64,000 nt of DNA from Metallyticus violacea (GCA_030762175.1 CM060831.1:81917501-81981500), one strand, 5' to 3'. Counted from the stretch's first letter, positions 10,585-21,524 are shown. The notes: generated from the letters alone by a model not told the origin. Translations and numbers: made by a program.

Positions 10585-11880
10585 AAAATCACTCAAATTT
10601 CACTAATTTTGTTCCACTTACTTGGACATGTTTCAAAGGCATTTGCCTCCATCTTCTGCCTGGTCCCACTGGCCGCTTTCCAGTGTGGTATTAAGATGTC
10701 GCTCTGTGGCTTTAACAAACTTATTGATGAGGTAATTGTTGTTTGGGAAATCAAAGTTAACCAAAAAATCTTTGTTTTTTTTTTTATAAATATATTTTCC
10801 CATACAGTTAATTCTATGGATTTTTAAGAGCTTTTAGCAGTTTTGGTTTGTTTTGAAATTCATGGTTTTTTGCCAAAAATGGTCTGCCACTGCTGATTTT
10901 TCTGTGTGTTTATATTTTACATTTCTCACGTGTTTCTTAAAATATATGGTAATATTTCCTTTTGTTTTGCCTATGTATTTCATGTCAGAGTCTTTTCAAC
11001 CAATTTTGTAAATGCCTGATTGCTTTACTGGTGGAATTTTGTCTTATGTATTGGTGTTTTGAAGTGGTTTTTTAAACTAAATTTATTTACTGTGGCCAAA
11101 ATGATGTTTGCCTCTTTAAAAATCTTCTGGAATTTTTGGTGTGCCCATGGGTGGAATGTGGATTTTTTATATATATGATCTCTGTTGTAGCCTTTTAGTG
11201 TGGTGATGTCCTTTATTTGTTTTTTTCTTTATGAATTTCTCTATTTTCTTGTTGACAAGATCTATTGTGCAGCCATTTTTTATGCTATATCTATGATTTT
11301 TTGGTACTCCAATTTGTATTCTGTCTTTCTTATTGGCAGGTTTGTTAATCTGAATGTGAGGCTGTTGATTATGGCTAGTTTATGTTGTTTTTGATTGTGG
11401 CTGTTATTTTTTACATAATTGTCTGTGTGGGTATGTTTTCTGAAAATGCTAAATTTCAGCATATTGTCATTTTTTATAAGTTTTATATCCAAGAAGGGGA
11501 GAACCTTGTTGTTTTCTAATTCCATCGTGAATTTAACAGTGTTATCTTGTAAATTGAGTAGTTTTATTACATCCTCTTTCCATTTTTCATTTACTATTAC
11601 AAAGACATCATCCAAATAACAGTACCAACATTTAATATATGTGTGGAAAAGCCTCAAATAATTTTATTTCCAAAAAACTCATGTATATATCCACCAAGAA
11701 TGGCGAAAGTGGGTTTCCCATTGTTAGACCCTTCTTTTGTGTATAATTCTGAATGTGAAGTAGGTTTGATTTAAGCAAATTCTGGTGAGGTTCAAATATT
11801 GTTCTATTACTTCTCCAGGTAGGTTTATTGAAGTTAGCCATTTCTTCTTTATAATACTTAATAGATTTTCCTTGGAGATG
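10585..11880 (-). mobile_element. Penelope-like element: RT and GIY-YIG, with frameshifts
   Basis: Read on the - strand. Near 11860-11730 comes the RT lead-in (TYFTFRIIHKR) and GLTMGNPLSPFLVDIYM. At 11620-11280 come the catalytic motif YLDDVF, then FTMELENNKVLPFLDIKL and TFRLTNLPIRK. Near 11040-10860 a GIY-YIG endonuclease follows (GIYKIG, YIGKTKGNI, SAVADHFW). RT with C-terminal GIY-YIG defines canonical Penelope-like elements. Frameshifts and stops make it inactive. It is cut at its 5' side by a truncated SINE-A, and its 3' end at 10590-10660 has a hammerhead-like motif. Confidence 0.88.
10621..10663 (-). ncRNA. hammerhead ribozyme-like motif at PLE 3' end
   Basis: The - strand has CAGAAGA (one change from CUGANGA), stem II GAGGC/GCCTT with loop AAAT, an intact GAAAC (10634-10630), minimal stem III and GTC cleavage triplet (CATGTCC). 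It sits directly 3' of the endonuclease of the element, the position expected for Penelope-type terminal ribozymes. Confidence 0.45.
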
Positions 11881-12088
11881 CTGTCCTCCCTGACTGAGGT
11901 TTTTTCCACGTTTTCTTCAGTCCTCATAGCTGGCAAATGCTGGGTAGGTACCCTAAACTTAGTCCTGGAATGTTTCCTTCCTTTAAAAAAATCTTTTCCC
12001 AATTTATCATTTGGTTTCATGTATCACCAATGTTCACCTCCTGTGGTGCCTCAGTAGTAAAAATGGGCATTAAACACCATAAAAAAAA
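11881..12088 (+). repeat. SINE-A, 5'-truncated
   Basis: Starts abruptly in the CTGTCCTCCCTGACTGAGG part of SINE-A without tRNA-like head, runs through CCTAAACTTAGTCCTGGAAT and the CTCCTGTGGTGCCTCAGTAG tail to an A-rich end. It interrupts the 5' side of a Penelope-like element, so it is the younger insertion. Confidence 0.8.
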
Positions 12089-12116
12089 AACAAGCTGTAG
12101 ACAATGGTGTGATAAT

Positions 12117-12300
12117 TTATCCTACATTCATGTATTAAAATGTTTACACTAACTCCACTTACATACACAACGGACATTTTTTTAGAAGCAATCGTTTTCA
12201 TCATCAGCTGTTGACCGCCGACAACAGCTGATGATGGAATGAAACATGTCTGTTGTGGAGTTAGTGTAAACATTTTTAATACATGGATGTGGGATACTGT
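12117..12300. repeat. inverted Penelope-type terminal pair (hairpin)
   Basis: CATTCATGTATTAAAATGTT...ACTCCACTTACATAC on the left answers GGAGTTAGTGTAAACATTTT...CATGGATG on the right, with about 10 bp missing from the right arm. Both arms have a CTGATGATG core. On the + side (12228-12250) CTGATGA is followed by only six bases and then GAAACATGTC, so stem II has collapsed. Stem I can form six pairs (ACAACA with TGTTGT). Confidence 0.7.
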
Positions 12301-13200
12301 GATTAGGTATACATTGCAAAAACAAAATAAATTTGGAAACCTTTGGAACTAAAGACATGAAAAAAAATTTATATCATCAAAAATAAAAACCTTGTTATGA
12401 ACTTTGAGATATCATCATTCGGTATATTTGATAAATTTCTCCAATTACTTACAGATATGCTTATGATGGGAGCAAGTGTTTCTGAATCATGTCCAATTAA
12501 AAAGATAATAAATGAAGTATTAGTGTCACTAAACCAATTCTATGTCAATATTATCGTATTTGAAGAATTAAATTGGCTTGTGAAGGCACCCATAATGAAT
12601 TCTGGTGTTTATCGTGCTAGATGGCCTTTTTTGCTGGAGCTTTCTCTTACCTGCAAATGGGCTGTAAGCACCATTGGAGTGTGGATTTATTTATGTTATT
12701 GTTAATTCATTGCATTCATCATCTTGAAAATCTGTGATATTGAACTTAGAACATTAAACACTGGAGGGGAGGGAAACTGCATTTTTTGCTAACTGCTTTT
12801 TATATAGTGTGTTTTTTAATGTAATAATGGAATCTTTTTTGATAAATTCAAGCCTCTATTTCTTCCTAATCATATGTTTTGAATTCATCAACATATTCAT
12901 TAAAAAGAATCGGAATCAGCTGCTTCGCATTGCAAAAATTATATTTTAAAGGAATGATCCCCAAGATCAGATTGGTTTACTTTAAAGGGATTTTGAGGAG
13001 AACATTTCCAATGCAATACTATGGCATTGTGCTGGAATCGCATTTCATTTGATCTCCGCTGCTGCAAATTAAGATGAATTTGTTTTGCATATGTAGTTTC
13101 AAAAGATTCAATATATTGAATTTAAATTGAATTTATTCCACAATTAACTTTACAGTTTGCTATAACAATATATCCTCAATTTACAATAACTATATATTTA
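12301..13200. other. TAF2: TAF2 intron, unassigned 102-codon frame
   Basis: A + strand frame at 12397-12705 includes LLTDMLMMGASVSESCPIKK and ELNWLVKAPIMNSGVYRARW. It has more complex composition than its surroundings and could be an element or gene relic, but it was not recognised. The rest is AT-rich intron. Confidence 0.35.
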
Positions 13201-13640
13201 TATACATTATTAATCTACTCTTTTAACTCTAGATCCTAGCAGCATCCTGCAAAATACAGTTTCCCACCTCATTAACCAGTGGTTGTCTGACTGTAAGAAA
13301 CCTCCTTTTACTTTCTTCCTATTTTGTTCCCACTTCTCTTTAATTTTACTTAAGAATTCTCCCATTGTCTGGAGGTTTTTTACACTCTTGTTACTTAACA
13401 TTTTATTTAACACTAAATCCTTCTGTAAATTGTCCCAAACTTTTTCCCCACTTTGACTTTCTTGCATTCCAATAAATAGTGGGATACACTGACTTCTCCC
13501 CCACACATATTACATCTATCATTATAGTCTCCTCTATTACGCATCCATGCCCAACCCATCCCATCCATTTGATAACAGATTTCAATATATTTCTCTCGTC
13601 CCTAATTCTGTTTGATTCTTTTATATATGGACCAAGGAAC
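13200..13640 (-). pseudogene. LINE 3' coding fragment
   Basis: On the - strand two frames overlap: WMGWVGHGCVIEETIMIDVI followed by CVGEKSVYPTIYW-type residues, then LQTMGEFLSKIKEKWEQNRK. The order (Cys/His zinc-like motif, Trp-containing linker, basic helix) is that of the C-terminal end of non-LTR retrotransposon ORF2. Frameshifted and 5'-truncated. Confidence 0.5.
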
Positions 13641-14510
13641 TTTTAACATCTAAACTAGCCCAAATCTCTTGCTTATATTAGCAAATCTTTTTTCTCAAAT
13701 CATTTTAAAGAGTTGAATTTGTAGTGCTTAAATGACAGATGTTTAACCAAATAGATTTACATTTTGTGACTACATTACAATGGTGAAGAATTTGGGGATA
13801 AAAGGGGGGGGGGGAGAATATGAATATATATATATATATTAAAAATTAAAAATAAAGTACTTTCTAAAGAACAATATAGCTAAAAAATTATAAGAGCGAG
13901 AGAAGCAGAAACAGTCACATAAATAGTGCACTATTTCAAACAGTTATAGATGATAAAAATAAATATTTAATCTCAGAATAATGCCTAGAACAGCCAAAAC
14001 AAGCCACAAGGGAAAAAGGTGGGGGTAAAGTAAGAGGAAAAGAAAGTAATGGAAAAGAGTTAACATTTATACTTGATATATCTGGCATACAGGAGCAGAA
14101 ATAAATAAATCGCGAAGTCACACAATAGAGAGAAAACAAAAAAAAGAGAGAGAACTGAATAACTTGCAGTATTGTAATACTAAACAGTTGAAAATATAAG
14201 GAGAGCAGGATTCATTCTATTCCAAACAATAATTTTAAGTTAGAAAAATAAATATTGAACATATAGAGGAAAAAAACTTTTAATTGATTCATTTTATTGA
14301 AAGTGACTCTCTCCTTTCCCTTCCCTTCCCTTTGTTTTGATTTTGATTAATTATAATTTTACAAGTTAAATACAGTGTTTTCAAAGATATAAAAACTTAA
14401 TGTAAATTAGATATTCATGAATTTAAGTAAAAATGTTCTGGTATACTAGAAGACAGAATAATTAGTACAAAAAGCATAGCATAAGAAAAAAAATGAATAA
14501 ATTATATATT
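13641..14510. other. TAF2: TAF2 intron, low-complexity AT-rich
   Basis: Contains a G run (13804-13813), a short (TA)n near 13826-13840 and GAGAGA/AAAAAG-rich stretches. No gene or element was recognised. Confidence 0.5.
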
Positions 14511-14865
14511 TTCTTAATTAGATAGTGAATCAATTTAATACTCTTATACTCCACTTACCATTGAATTATACAGAACATGTTCCACAGGCCTTTGCCCGCA
14601 TCATCAGCTGTGTTGTTTGCTATATTTGTTGTTGGTTGTACGGACTTGGTGTAGCTCTTGTGGACATTTTATGAACTGTATAAACAACAGAAGACAAATT
14701 AATCCAGAAGTCCACAAGAGCTAACAAGTCCATTCAACCAACAACAAATTCAGCAGTTAACACACAGCTGATGATGCAGGCAAAGACCTGTGAAACATGT
14801 TCTGTATAATTCAATGGTAAGTGGAGCATAAGAATAACAAATTGACTCACTATCTAATTAAGAAT
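14511..14865. repeat. 355-bp hairpin of paired Penelope-type terminal units
   Basis: The left arm (14511-14665) and right arm (14711-14865) are reverse complements, from TTAATTAGATAGTGAATCAA to its answer before AATTAAGAA. Each arm has a hammerhead-like core: 14768-14796 on + (intact) and about 14602-14630 on - (GGAAC in place of GAAAC). The spacer of about 45 bases is also partly self-complementary. Confidence 0.88.
14763..14806 (+). ncRNA. hammerhead ribozyme candidate, best in window
   Basis: CTGATGA (14768-14774); stem II CAGG/CCTG with a flanking G-U pair (14776-14780 with 14787-14791) and loop CAAAGA; GAAA (14792-14795); minimal stem III AC-AT-GT; cleavage triplet GTT (14799-14801), less usual than GTC but allowed by NUH. 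Stem I has four pairs (ACAG 14764-14767 with CTGT 14802-14805). All three helices and the core can form. Confidence 0.6.
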
Positions 14866-14979
14866 AAATTAATTGCTTCACTGTATTAGTTCTGACACAA
14901 AATTAATTTTGAATTTAAATTATATGCATTTTACTCCTTGGTTTTGAATAGCTAATGCTTTTGTTCTTCTTTTTTTCAG

Positions 14980-15139
14980 CTGCATGTTATCTCATGACTC
15001 ACGTTTAAGATGCGACTTTGTGGATCTGTATTACACATTGTATGGCTCAAAAAGGCCAGTGTGTCTACCTATTCCAGAGCTGGCAGCAATTCTCAATATA
15101 AAGAGTGAGAGAATATCCAGTCCATTACCAGAGAAAGAG
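14980..15139 (+). CDS. TAF2: TAF2 internal exon, end of folded region
   Basis: The acceptor follows a polypyrimidine tract (CTTCTTTTTTTCAG) and the donor is GAG|GTAAAT. The translation runs (N)CMLSHDSRLRCDFVDLYYTL, then YGSKRPVCLPIPELAAILN and SERISSPLPEKE. This fits the end of the TAF2 repeat domain (RLRC...VDLY.TL.G..RP.CLP.PEL is a family signature). The exon ends in phase 0. The preceding 7.4-kb intron holds a LINE fragment, Penelope-like hairpins and a 5'-truncated SINE. Confidence 0.96.
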
Positions 15140-15458
15140 GTAAATAAAAGAGGTGAACAAAAATGAAAGGGATAGAAAGAATCAAAAATATGACCAAATT
15201 TTAGGGATTTTGCCAAATAATTTATTTATTATCACCAATAATCATGAATTCAGTTTATAGAATTATATTTATCTCAGGATAAAGTTTGGAGGCACTTCAT
15301 AGTTTATACATTGTGTTAATGGACCACATCGAAATAATTTCAGAGTCATATTTAAGCAATTTGAGATAGGCAGTGTGTGGTCCATAACTAAGCACAATGC
15401 AGTTTTATGGTGTTAAACATTTTTGCATCAGATACTGATAAGTCGATGTTGAAGTCAA

Positions 15459-15612
15459 GGCGTCAGTCCTGGTGGTATAGTGGTAACCATACTTGCCTCC
15501 TAAATCCAAGATCGTGGGTTCAAACCTGCCAGGTCAATGGATTTTTTCGAACGTAAAAATCCTAATGGCTTCCTTTGGAAGGGAAGTAAAGCCGTGGGTT
15601 CTGTGCCATTAT
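15459..15612 (+). repeat. SINE-B, 3'-truncated
   Basis: tRNA-like head GTCAGTCCTGGTGGTATAGT with A box, B box GTGGGTTCAAACC, then the GGAAGGGAAGTAAAGCCGTG body. It stops near 15612, where sequence changes directly into the endonuclease end of a Penelope-like element. Confidence 0.85.
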
Positions 15613-16680
15613 GTTCCTGAAATGCTCTTCTAAACGTGTGCCTATATTTCTCTTTGTTTTCCCAATATAGATCTTTTCACAATCTGGATATGTTATTCTG
15701 TAAATATCTGATTTTTTCTCTTATGGGATCTCAGCCGTTTTATCTTTCAAGATGTTTCCTAAATTAAATCTGTTCATGGGTACTAATTTTATATTGAAAC
15801 CTTTAAAACTATTTTGAAATTTTTTCATTGCTTTTGGATAATATGTAAATTTTTTAATAATTTTTTTTTACATCTGCTGATAATGTGGTGGTATCTCTGA
15901 TAAGTTTTTTCCTTTTAAATCTTTCCACCTTTTTATGTACTAGGTCTTTATTAAAGCCATTTAAAATTGCCATTTCTTCTATTTTACTGTATTATTTTTT
16001 AAACTCTTCTTTACTAAGTGGTAAATTAACCAAACGATATGTCAAATTGTTGAAAATTGCATGTTGGTGTGTTAAAGGGTTAAAACCATCTACCTTGATA
16101 TGATTATCTGTATGTGTATTTTTTCTATATATCCCAAAGCTCAGATCCTCATGGTTCTTCATAATTTTAATATCTAAAAATGGTAACATGTTATCATTTT
16201 CTATTTCACATGTAAAAGAAATGTTTCTGTCTTGTATATTCAGCAGCTTTAAGGCATCATCAATCAGATTTTTGTTTACTATAGAAAAAACGTCAACTAC
16301 ATACCTGTACGAAATCTTAAAAAAGTGTGGAAAGGCAGAAGTAATGTGCATCTCAAATCTGCTCATGTAGAGGTTTGCCAAAAAAGGTGATAAAGGGCTG
16401 CCCATAGTAAATCCCATTTGTTGTTTATAAAATGTTTCCCTAAATGTAAAAAATTATTGATTTATGCAAAAGTTTGTGAGGTTAAAATATTCCTTTTTAT
16501 GTATCTCATTAATTCCAATCTCATTTAACCACTCATCTAAGTAAAGTAAAAGTTTTTCTTTTGGTATATTTGGAAACAATGATGCTACATCAAAAGAAAT
16601 TAATGTATCAGATGGTAATAACTTAATGTTCTTAATGTTCTCATTGCAGCTGATAGAGAAGATTTACAATATATAGATAT
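15613..16680 (-). mobile_element. Penelope-like element with nearly complete RT and GIY-YIG
   Basis: On the - strand, in order: RT motif A region LPSDTLISFDVASLFPNIP (about 16615-16560); EYFNLTNFCINQ; GFTMGSPLSPFLANLYM (16417-16365); YRYVVDVFSIVN, where the catalytic YxDD-like site reads YVVD, so the first Asp is replaced; PFLDIKI; LTYRLVNLPLS; then the GIY-YIG part DIYRITYPDCEKIYIGKTKR near 15720-15640. The central RT frame is open for 141 codons. Loss of the Asp pair and truncation make it inactive. It lies in the TAF2 intron before 16997. Confidence 0.88.
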
Positions 16681-16996
16681 TAACATCAAATTAACGTTTA
16701 ATTCATATTAAAAAATTAGTATGTATATAATATTTTGGTCTGCAGCTTAGCTGGTATCCTTATTTTTTTAAACGTGGTCTGCTGCCTGTAACATGTTGGT
16801 CATGTATGATATGGGTGTATTGCTAGTGGAAGGTGAGATGAGGAAAAATGCTGGGAAAACTAACCAATACAGCTGGAATGTAACAAGGACTCCCTAATTA
16901 TAGTAGATGTCAGCAATTCCATTAATAATGCTTTTGTTTGTTATTGGATCAATAACTGCAAATATAGTAAATAATATATTCTTTCATATGTTTCAG

Positions 16997-17194
16997 ATAA
17001 AGCCCCATCTCCCACTCATTCCATTTGTGAGTGCTTCATCTGATATGGATATAGCACCTACCCCATCAATAAGTGGAGTAAAAAGAAAGGCAGGCTCCCC
17101 AATACGGGATACAGAAGTAATTACTGATGATCATCTAGGACTCATTACAGTAGAAATTGTGACTGGAGATGAAGGAAGCAAAGTTCATGTTAAG
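16997..17194 (+). CDS. TAF2: TAF2 internal exon, linker
   Basis: Sixty-six whole codons between TTTCAG|ATA and AAG|GTACTG, phase 0 at both ends. It begins IKPHLPLIPFVSASSDMDIA, passes through a basic patch (GVKRKAGSPIRD) that could act as a nuclear signal, and ends in a short acidic/aliphatic strand (LGLITVEIVTGDEGSKVHVK). This is past the folded repeats and looks mostly disordered; assignment rests on frame continuity, strand and position between certain TAF2 exons. Confidence 0.88.
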
Positions 17195-17744
17195 GTACTG
17201 TAATAGAGATAGTGGAAGTTTTTGCTAAAATGTCTTAATGGGTTTATAAAAGCACTAGTTATTGTTGATATTGTTAAGTAGTACTAGAGCAGTGATTCTT
17301 AAGCTGTTTTTCTGCATGCATCCCTTCAACGTTCATCATGATGTCAACTGGCCTATATTTGTTGCACAATAAAAGATGTATGTAAAATTAAAAATGTTTT
17401 GTTTTCAAATTGAAATTTAAATTTAAAGAAATTTAGAGAAAGCTGCAGACCCACCAATGTTCACTGAATAACTTTAATTGGAGTTTCAAGAATATCATAA
17501 CAAGAAGGCTTCTATCTTATGAGTATCTGAAATTATCAAAATGTGCCACTATGCTCGAGCCTAAGATATGGCCTACAGGAACTGAAAAAAAATATTCTTT
17601 ATAGAGAGGAAGCAATTTATTAATTCTGCCACAGATTTCAGGTTTTTGAAAGTGAAATTATTTAAAGTTTCCAAGCTTATATGAAGTCACTAGGGAACAT
17701 TTTGAGGATGTTAAAAACTGAAGAGGCTTTCTCAAACCATTCCA

Positions 17745-18025
17745 ACCGCCACAGGTGGCCAAGGTCATTAAGACTCGTGAGCGGGAGGTCTGGGGTTCAA
17801 ATCTTGCCAGGACCGTCCTCCCTGACTGAGGTTTTTTTCAGGTTTTCCTCAGTCCTCATAAATAGCAAATGCCGGGGAGGTACCCTAAACTTAGGCCTGG
17901 AACGATTCCTTCCTTAAAAAAAATAAATCCTTTCTCAATATAGTATTTTATCTTGTGTATCACCAGTGTCCATCCCCTGTGGTGCCTCCATAGCAAAAAC
18001 AGGCGTTGAACATCATTCATTCATT
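17745..18025 (+). repeat. SINE-A, full length
   Basis: Head CCGCCACAGGTGGCCAAGG with A box, B box GGGGTTCAAATC, the GGCCTGGAACGATTCC body and the GTGTCCATCCCCTGTGGTGC tail ending in ATTCATTCATTCA. It lies in the TAF2 intron before 19545. The frame starting about 17681 that reads through it is an artefact of the SINE. Confidence 0.88.
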
Positions 18026-18409
18026 CAAAACCATTCCTATATCTTCAGGTGAATGTGAGAATTTTACCAGAGAGAGCACTTACAATCACTCAGTACAATC
18101 AATAATCTGTTCCTCATCAGAATTGTTAGATCTCTGTTACATCCTTTGACCCCCAAAAATATGTCAAGTCATGGCTTCTTCAAGGACATCATTTTGCACT
18201 GGAGACCAAAAGTAAAGTATGCAACGAGGAAGAAGAAACATCAGATGTGTCAAAAGTGTGAAAGATTTTTTAAAACAAACTTCGTGGTGATAGTCCTTCA
18301 AGTAAATTCCTGGTGATCCTTTAGGCTGGTAAATCAAGACATGTGTTTTCCAAGAAGATTGAAGGTTCTCTGCAGAACTGTACAATTTTTCTTCTTTTTA
18401 ATCTATTCT

Positions 18410-18915
18410 GAGTAGAATATTTAGAACACTCTTTATGGTTTCACTTACATGAGATTTACTTAGGACATATGTTTCATGGACCTTTTTCCACTGTTAAACT
18501 TTCTTCTTTTTAATTGATATCATTGTATGATTCAGTTGAACTATACACTCTTAAAGCTTCACTTACTTTTCATAAATGTATGGAATTGGTTTCAAGAACA
18601 TTTAGATCCCATCTTCAGTCAGGCTAAAGTTCAACTGTCGGATCATTCGTTGAGCTGTGGGAATGTATATTCTGCTCTGGTGGCGGTGTGATAAACTTTT
18701 CTTCTTTTTGTTTCATTTACCTTATCCATGATTTGAAACTGTTCAAGCTTCTTTATCTTTACCAACTTTTGTATTCTAATCACCTACAAGTACAATCAGA
18801 TACTTTTAAAAAACAAATTATTGTCTTAAAAGTTGTAGACAATGGAGTGGTAATATATCCTAAACTAAGGTATTCATTTTTTTACACTAAATCCCATTTA
18901 CTTACATAAAAATAA
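18410..18915 (-). mobile_element. Penelope-type terminal fragments, three pieces
   Basis: The 18411-18475 segment repeats one at 7785-7842 (TATTTAGAACA(C/T)TCTTTATGGTTTCACTTACATGAGA in both). The 18520-18630 piece has a hammerhead-like core on - (CTGAAGA 18618-18612, GAAAC 18593-18589) followed by AAGTAAGTGAAGC. The 18830-18910 piece (GTAGACAATGGAGTGGTAAT, ACTAAATCCCATTTACTTAC) matches the flanks of the 4933 and 60780 units. Confidence 0.55.
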
Positions 18916-19544
18916 GACGCGTGTAATGACAGGTTTAGTGCTTATTTTTAAAAATTTGTCTAAATTCTTTGTGTGTGTAATTTTTGAGAGTCTGTTGTGT
19001 TTTTAATCATTGTGTGCTGTCAGGAATTTGAAACCATTTAGATATGGCAAGTTTTCCAAGATTGAGACAGAATATTAATAGAAAAATATATAACTAATAA
19101 ATACAAATAGTAGGTATAGGATAATAGGTTTGCTGTATAGTTCTGTATGCCATGCTTTCTTTACTTTGTATTTACTATTGAGTATTTAATAAGTTCATTT
19201 ATTCATTTAAGTAAAATATTGGTAACATAACTTCATTTAATTGTATTCTTTATTTCCTTTCATTATTTTCTACAATTTTTAAATCAAAACCTGACCTGAG
19301 ACATTGCTTCTGGGGTAGCTAACTCTTAACAGAAGGAAATTTTATAACTATTAGCTAAACCTGTATTTTAATACCCTCTTTGATATCTTTACTACCTCTC
19401 TTTTATTATGTATTTTGGTTGTTTTTAGAAGTGTAACCTAAATGAAAAATGTTTCCACAGTATCATTAAAAGGGAAGTAATTTTTTCTGCATGTAGCTAA
19501 TGAAATATACATTTAAACATTCTTAACGCAAATAACATTTACAG

Positions 19545-19964
19545 GAGAGTCCAGGATCATCGTCTACAGCTACTTCTGTACCAGTTGCAGTGACAGCAAC
19601 AGTGACAGCAGCAGTAACAGCAACAATAACAACAACAACACCAACACCAACCACAACTACAGCTACAGCAACCGTATCGGTACTGGGTTCATCTGTACCA
19701 TTAAATGTAGGTTCCTCTGTGGCTCTGGCAAACACATCAAGTGCAATTATTGCCAAGGCAGTTTTACCTCCACCAACTACAGTAGGTCCAATTCTGCCAG
19801 AAGGTCAAGTAAAAACTGAATACTTCTCGGACAATTCACAGTCATTACCAGGGATCCTGGGAATGCCAGGACCAGTGGGATTTGAACCTGGAATGTTTGC
19901 CACCAAAGAAAGTGATGGGGAAAATGGACAATCAAAACACCATAAATCTGATCCTAGTTCAAAG
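19545..19964 (+). CDS. TAF2: TAF2 internal exon, Thr/Ala/Val-rich linker
   Basis: One hundred and forty codons between ATTTACAG|GAG and TCAAAG|GTTAGT, phase 0 at both ends. Roughly residues 15-50 are almost only Thr, Ala, Val and Pro, coded by imperfect (ACA/GCA)n. Then come SVPLNVGSSVALANTSSAII, a Pro/Gly-rich part (LPGILGMPGPVGFEPG) and an acidic/His end (ESDGENGQSKHHKSDPSSK). No fold is expected. The trinucleotide-like coding suggests repeat slippage expanded this linker; the length of the T/A/V tract may vary between individuals. Confidence 0.87.
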
Positions 19965-20169
19965 GTTAGTATTTCCAGAAATAATTTGGTATTTTACAGC
20001 ATATTTCTATGTATAGTCTAAACTTCCCATTATGATTAGCCTGAAATGTCCATTGTGGGCAAGGGCCTCTTTTGAATGTAAGGAAGCTGGTTTTAGGAAG
20101 TTCTGATGAGCTACTCAGGGAGGAATCCATTTGTGTTCATTGTCACTTTTTTGGTTTGCAAATTCCATT

Positions 20170-20220
20170 AATTCTTCTTCTTCTTCTTCTTCCTCCTCCT
20201 CCTCCTCCTCCTTCTTCTTT
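20170..20220. repeat. (CTT/CCT)n polypyrimidine microsatellite
   Basis: Runs of CTT then CCT then CTT triplets within the last TAF2 intron. Confidence 0.8.
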
Positions 20221-20469
20221 GCTGATGTGTTCCTGCTGAAGATTTTCCTCAATCTGTTTGATCAGCAAATAACTTGATACCCTGGATTTCTTTTGCCAAT
20301 TCTAGAGTTCCAAGCTGTGACTTTTTAAGTCCATCTATTGACATTTTGCTGCATCACATGCTCGATTTACTTAAAGATAAAGATAGCCTATTATGTTCCT
20401 TAAGGGCAAAGGCTCCTAACTGGTAGGGAAAGCTTGCTTTTTCCTAACATGGTGAGCTATTCCACGCTA

Positions 20470-21310
20470 GTTGTTCATATGCTGTTTAACACACTCTGAC
20501 TGATTTGTTCTTTGGTTACTCCATTTCTCACTGCACTAGTAGCTTCTCGAGAGATTTCCATTTTTCTCTTCCTCTTGCTACTCTTGATCTGCATGTTCCT
20601 TGAAGAGGTCTGTCCATCTTCTTCTGGGTCTGCCTTGTGTGTGGGGGTTCCACATGGAGATCTTGTAGGTCCATCTATTGTCCTGCATTCTTGTGACATG
20701 ACTGCCCCATTGCCATTTATTTCTGGTAGCTATTTGTGCGATGTCTGTTGTCTGAGATAACTGATTTATTAATACTATAGGTATTTTGTCCTTCAAAGTT
20801 ATTCCCAGTATCTTGCATTGCGTTTTTATTTGGCACATTTGAATTTTGTTCTTTTGTTTTTTTGTTAGTGACCATGTTCTGCACCCATATAGTAATACTG
20901 GATATACACAGATTTTGAGCATCTGGAATCTGATTTTCTTTTTAGTGTTTGGTCTAACAATATAAACTTAAGGGTCCAAAATGCTTTCCAGGTCAATGAG
21001 ATCCCTCTTTGTACTTCTTTTTCCATTATATCATGGAAGGAAATCTGTTATCCTAAGTATGTATATTCTCTCACATATGTGAGGACTGTTCTGTCTATTT
21101 TTATTGGGGTTTCAGTCCGTTTGAAGTTAACTGCGTCTTCAGTTTGTTTAGTGACAGCCCTACATTTTTGTTATACCCACATAATTGTTCCAGCATAATT
21201 TCTAGTGCTTTTGGTATTTTGGCGAATAAGACTACATCTTGACAACATTGGCTGCCATTTATGTTGATTCTGAAATTATTATGCCAGTTCATTTTCCTGA
21301 ATATATAGCA
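20470..21310 (-). pseudogene. LINE reverse transcriptase, C-terminal half, decayed
   Basis: The - strand at 21290-21100 has INGSQCCQDVVLFAKIPKAL and VGLSLNKLKTQ, a decayed DDxxLF catalytic motif (the first Asp-Asp reads QD) and its following KT motif. At 20920-20580 it has VYPVLLYGCRTWSLTKKQ, NKWQWGSHVTRM and HTQGRPRRRWTDLF, the conserved ORF2 end of RTE/Jockey-like endonuclease-RT elements. Separated by frameshifts, lacking the endonuclease and N-terminal RT. Confidence 0.85.
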
Positions 21311-21524
21311 ACCCCCAAATATCCTTAAAATAAATATGATCTATAATAATATATAGATTACTTATAGGTCTGGCAAAACCATCTACAACATATCAGACCT
21401 TAATACAAAACATATATGGCTATTATATAGGTTGAATGTAAGCATATATTATATTTTTTTAAATTAAGCGTTATATTATTCATCTCTCATTAATAAATGT
21501 GCATAAATATTAAAAAATCGTATC

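Noticed and set aside
11200..12152. Several + strand frames over the Penelope region
   Set aside because: They are antisense shadows of the - strand RT or read into SINE-A.
17290..17330. hAT-like end (CAGTGATTCTTAAGC)
   Set aside because: No matching inverted end was found nearby.
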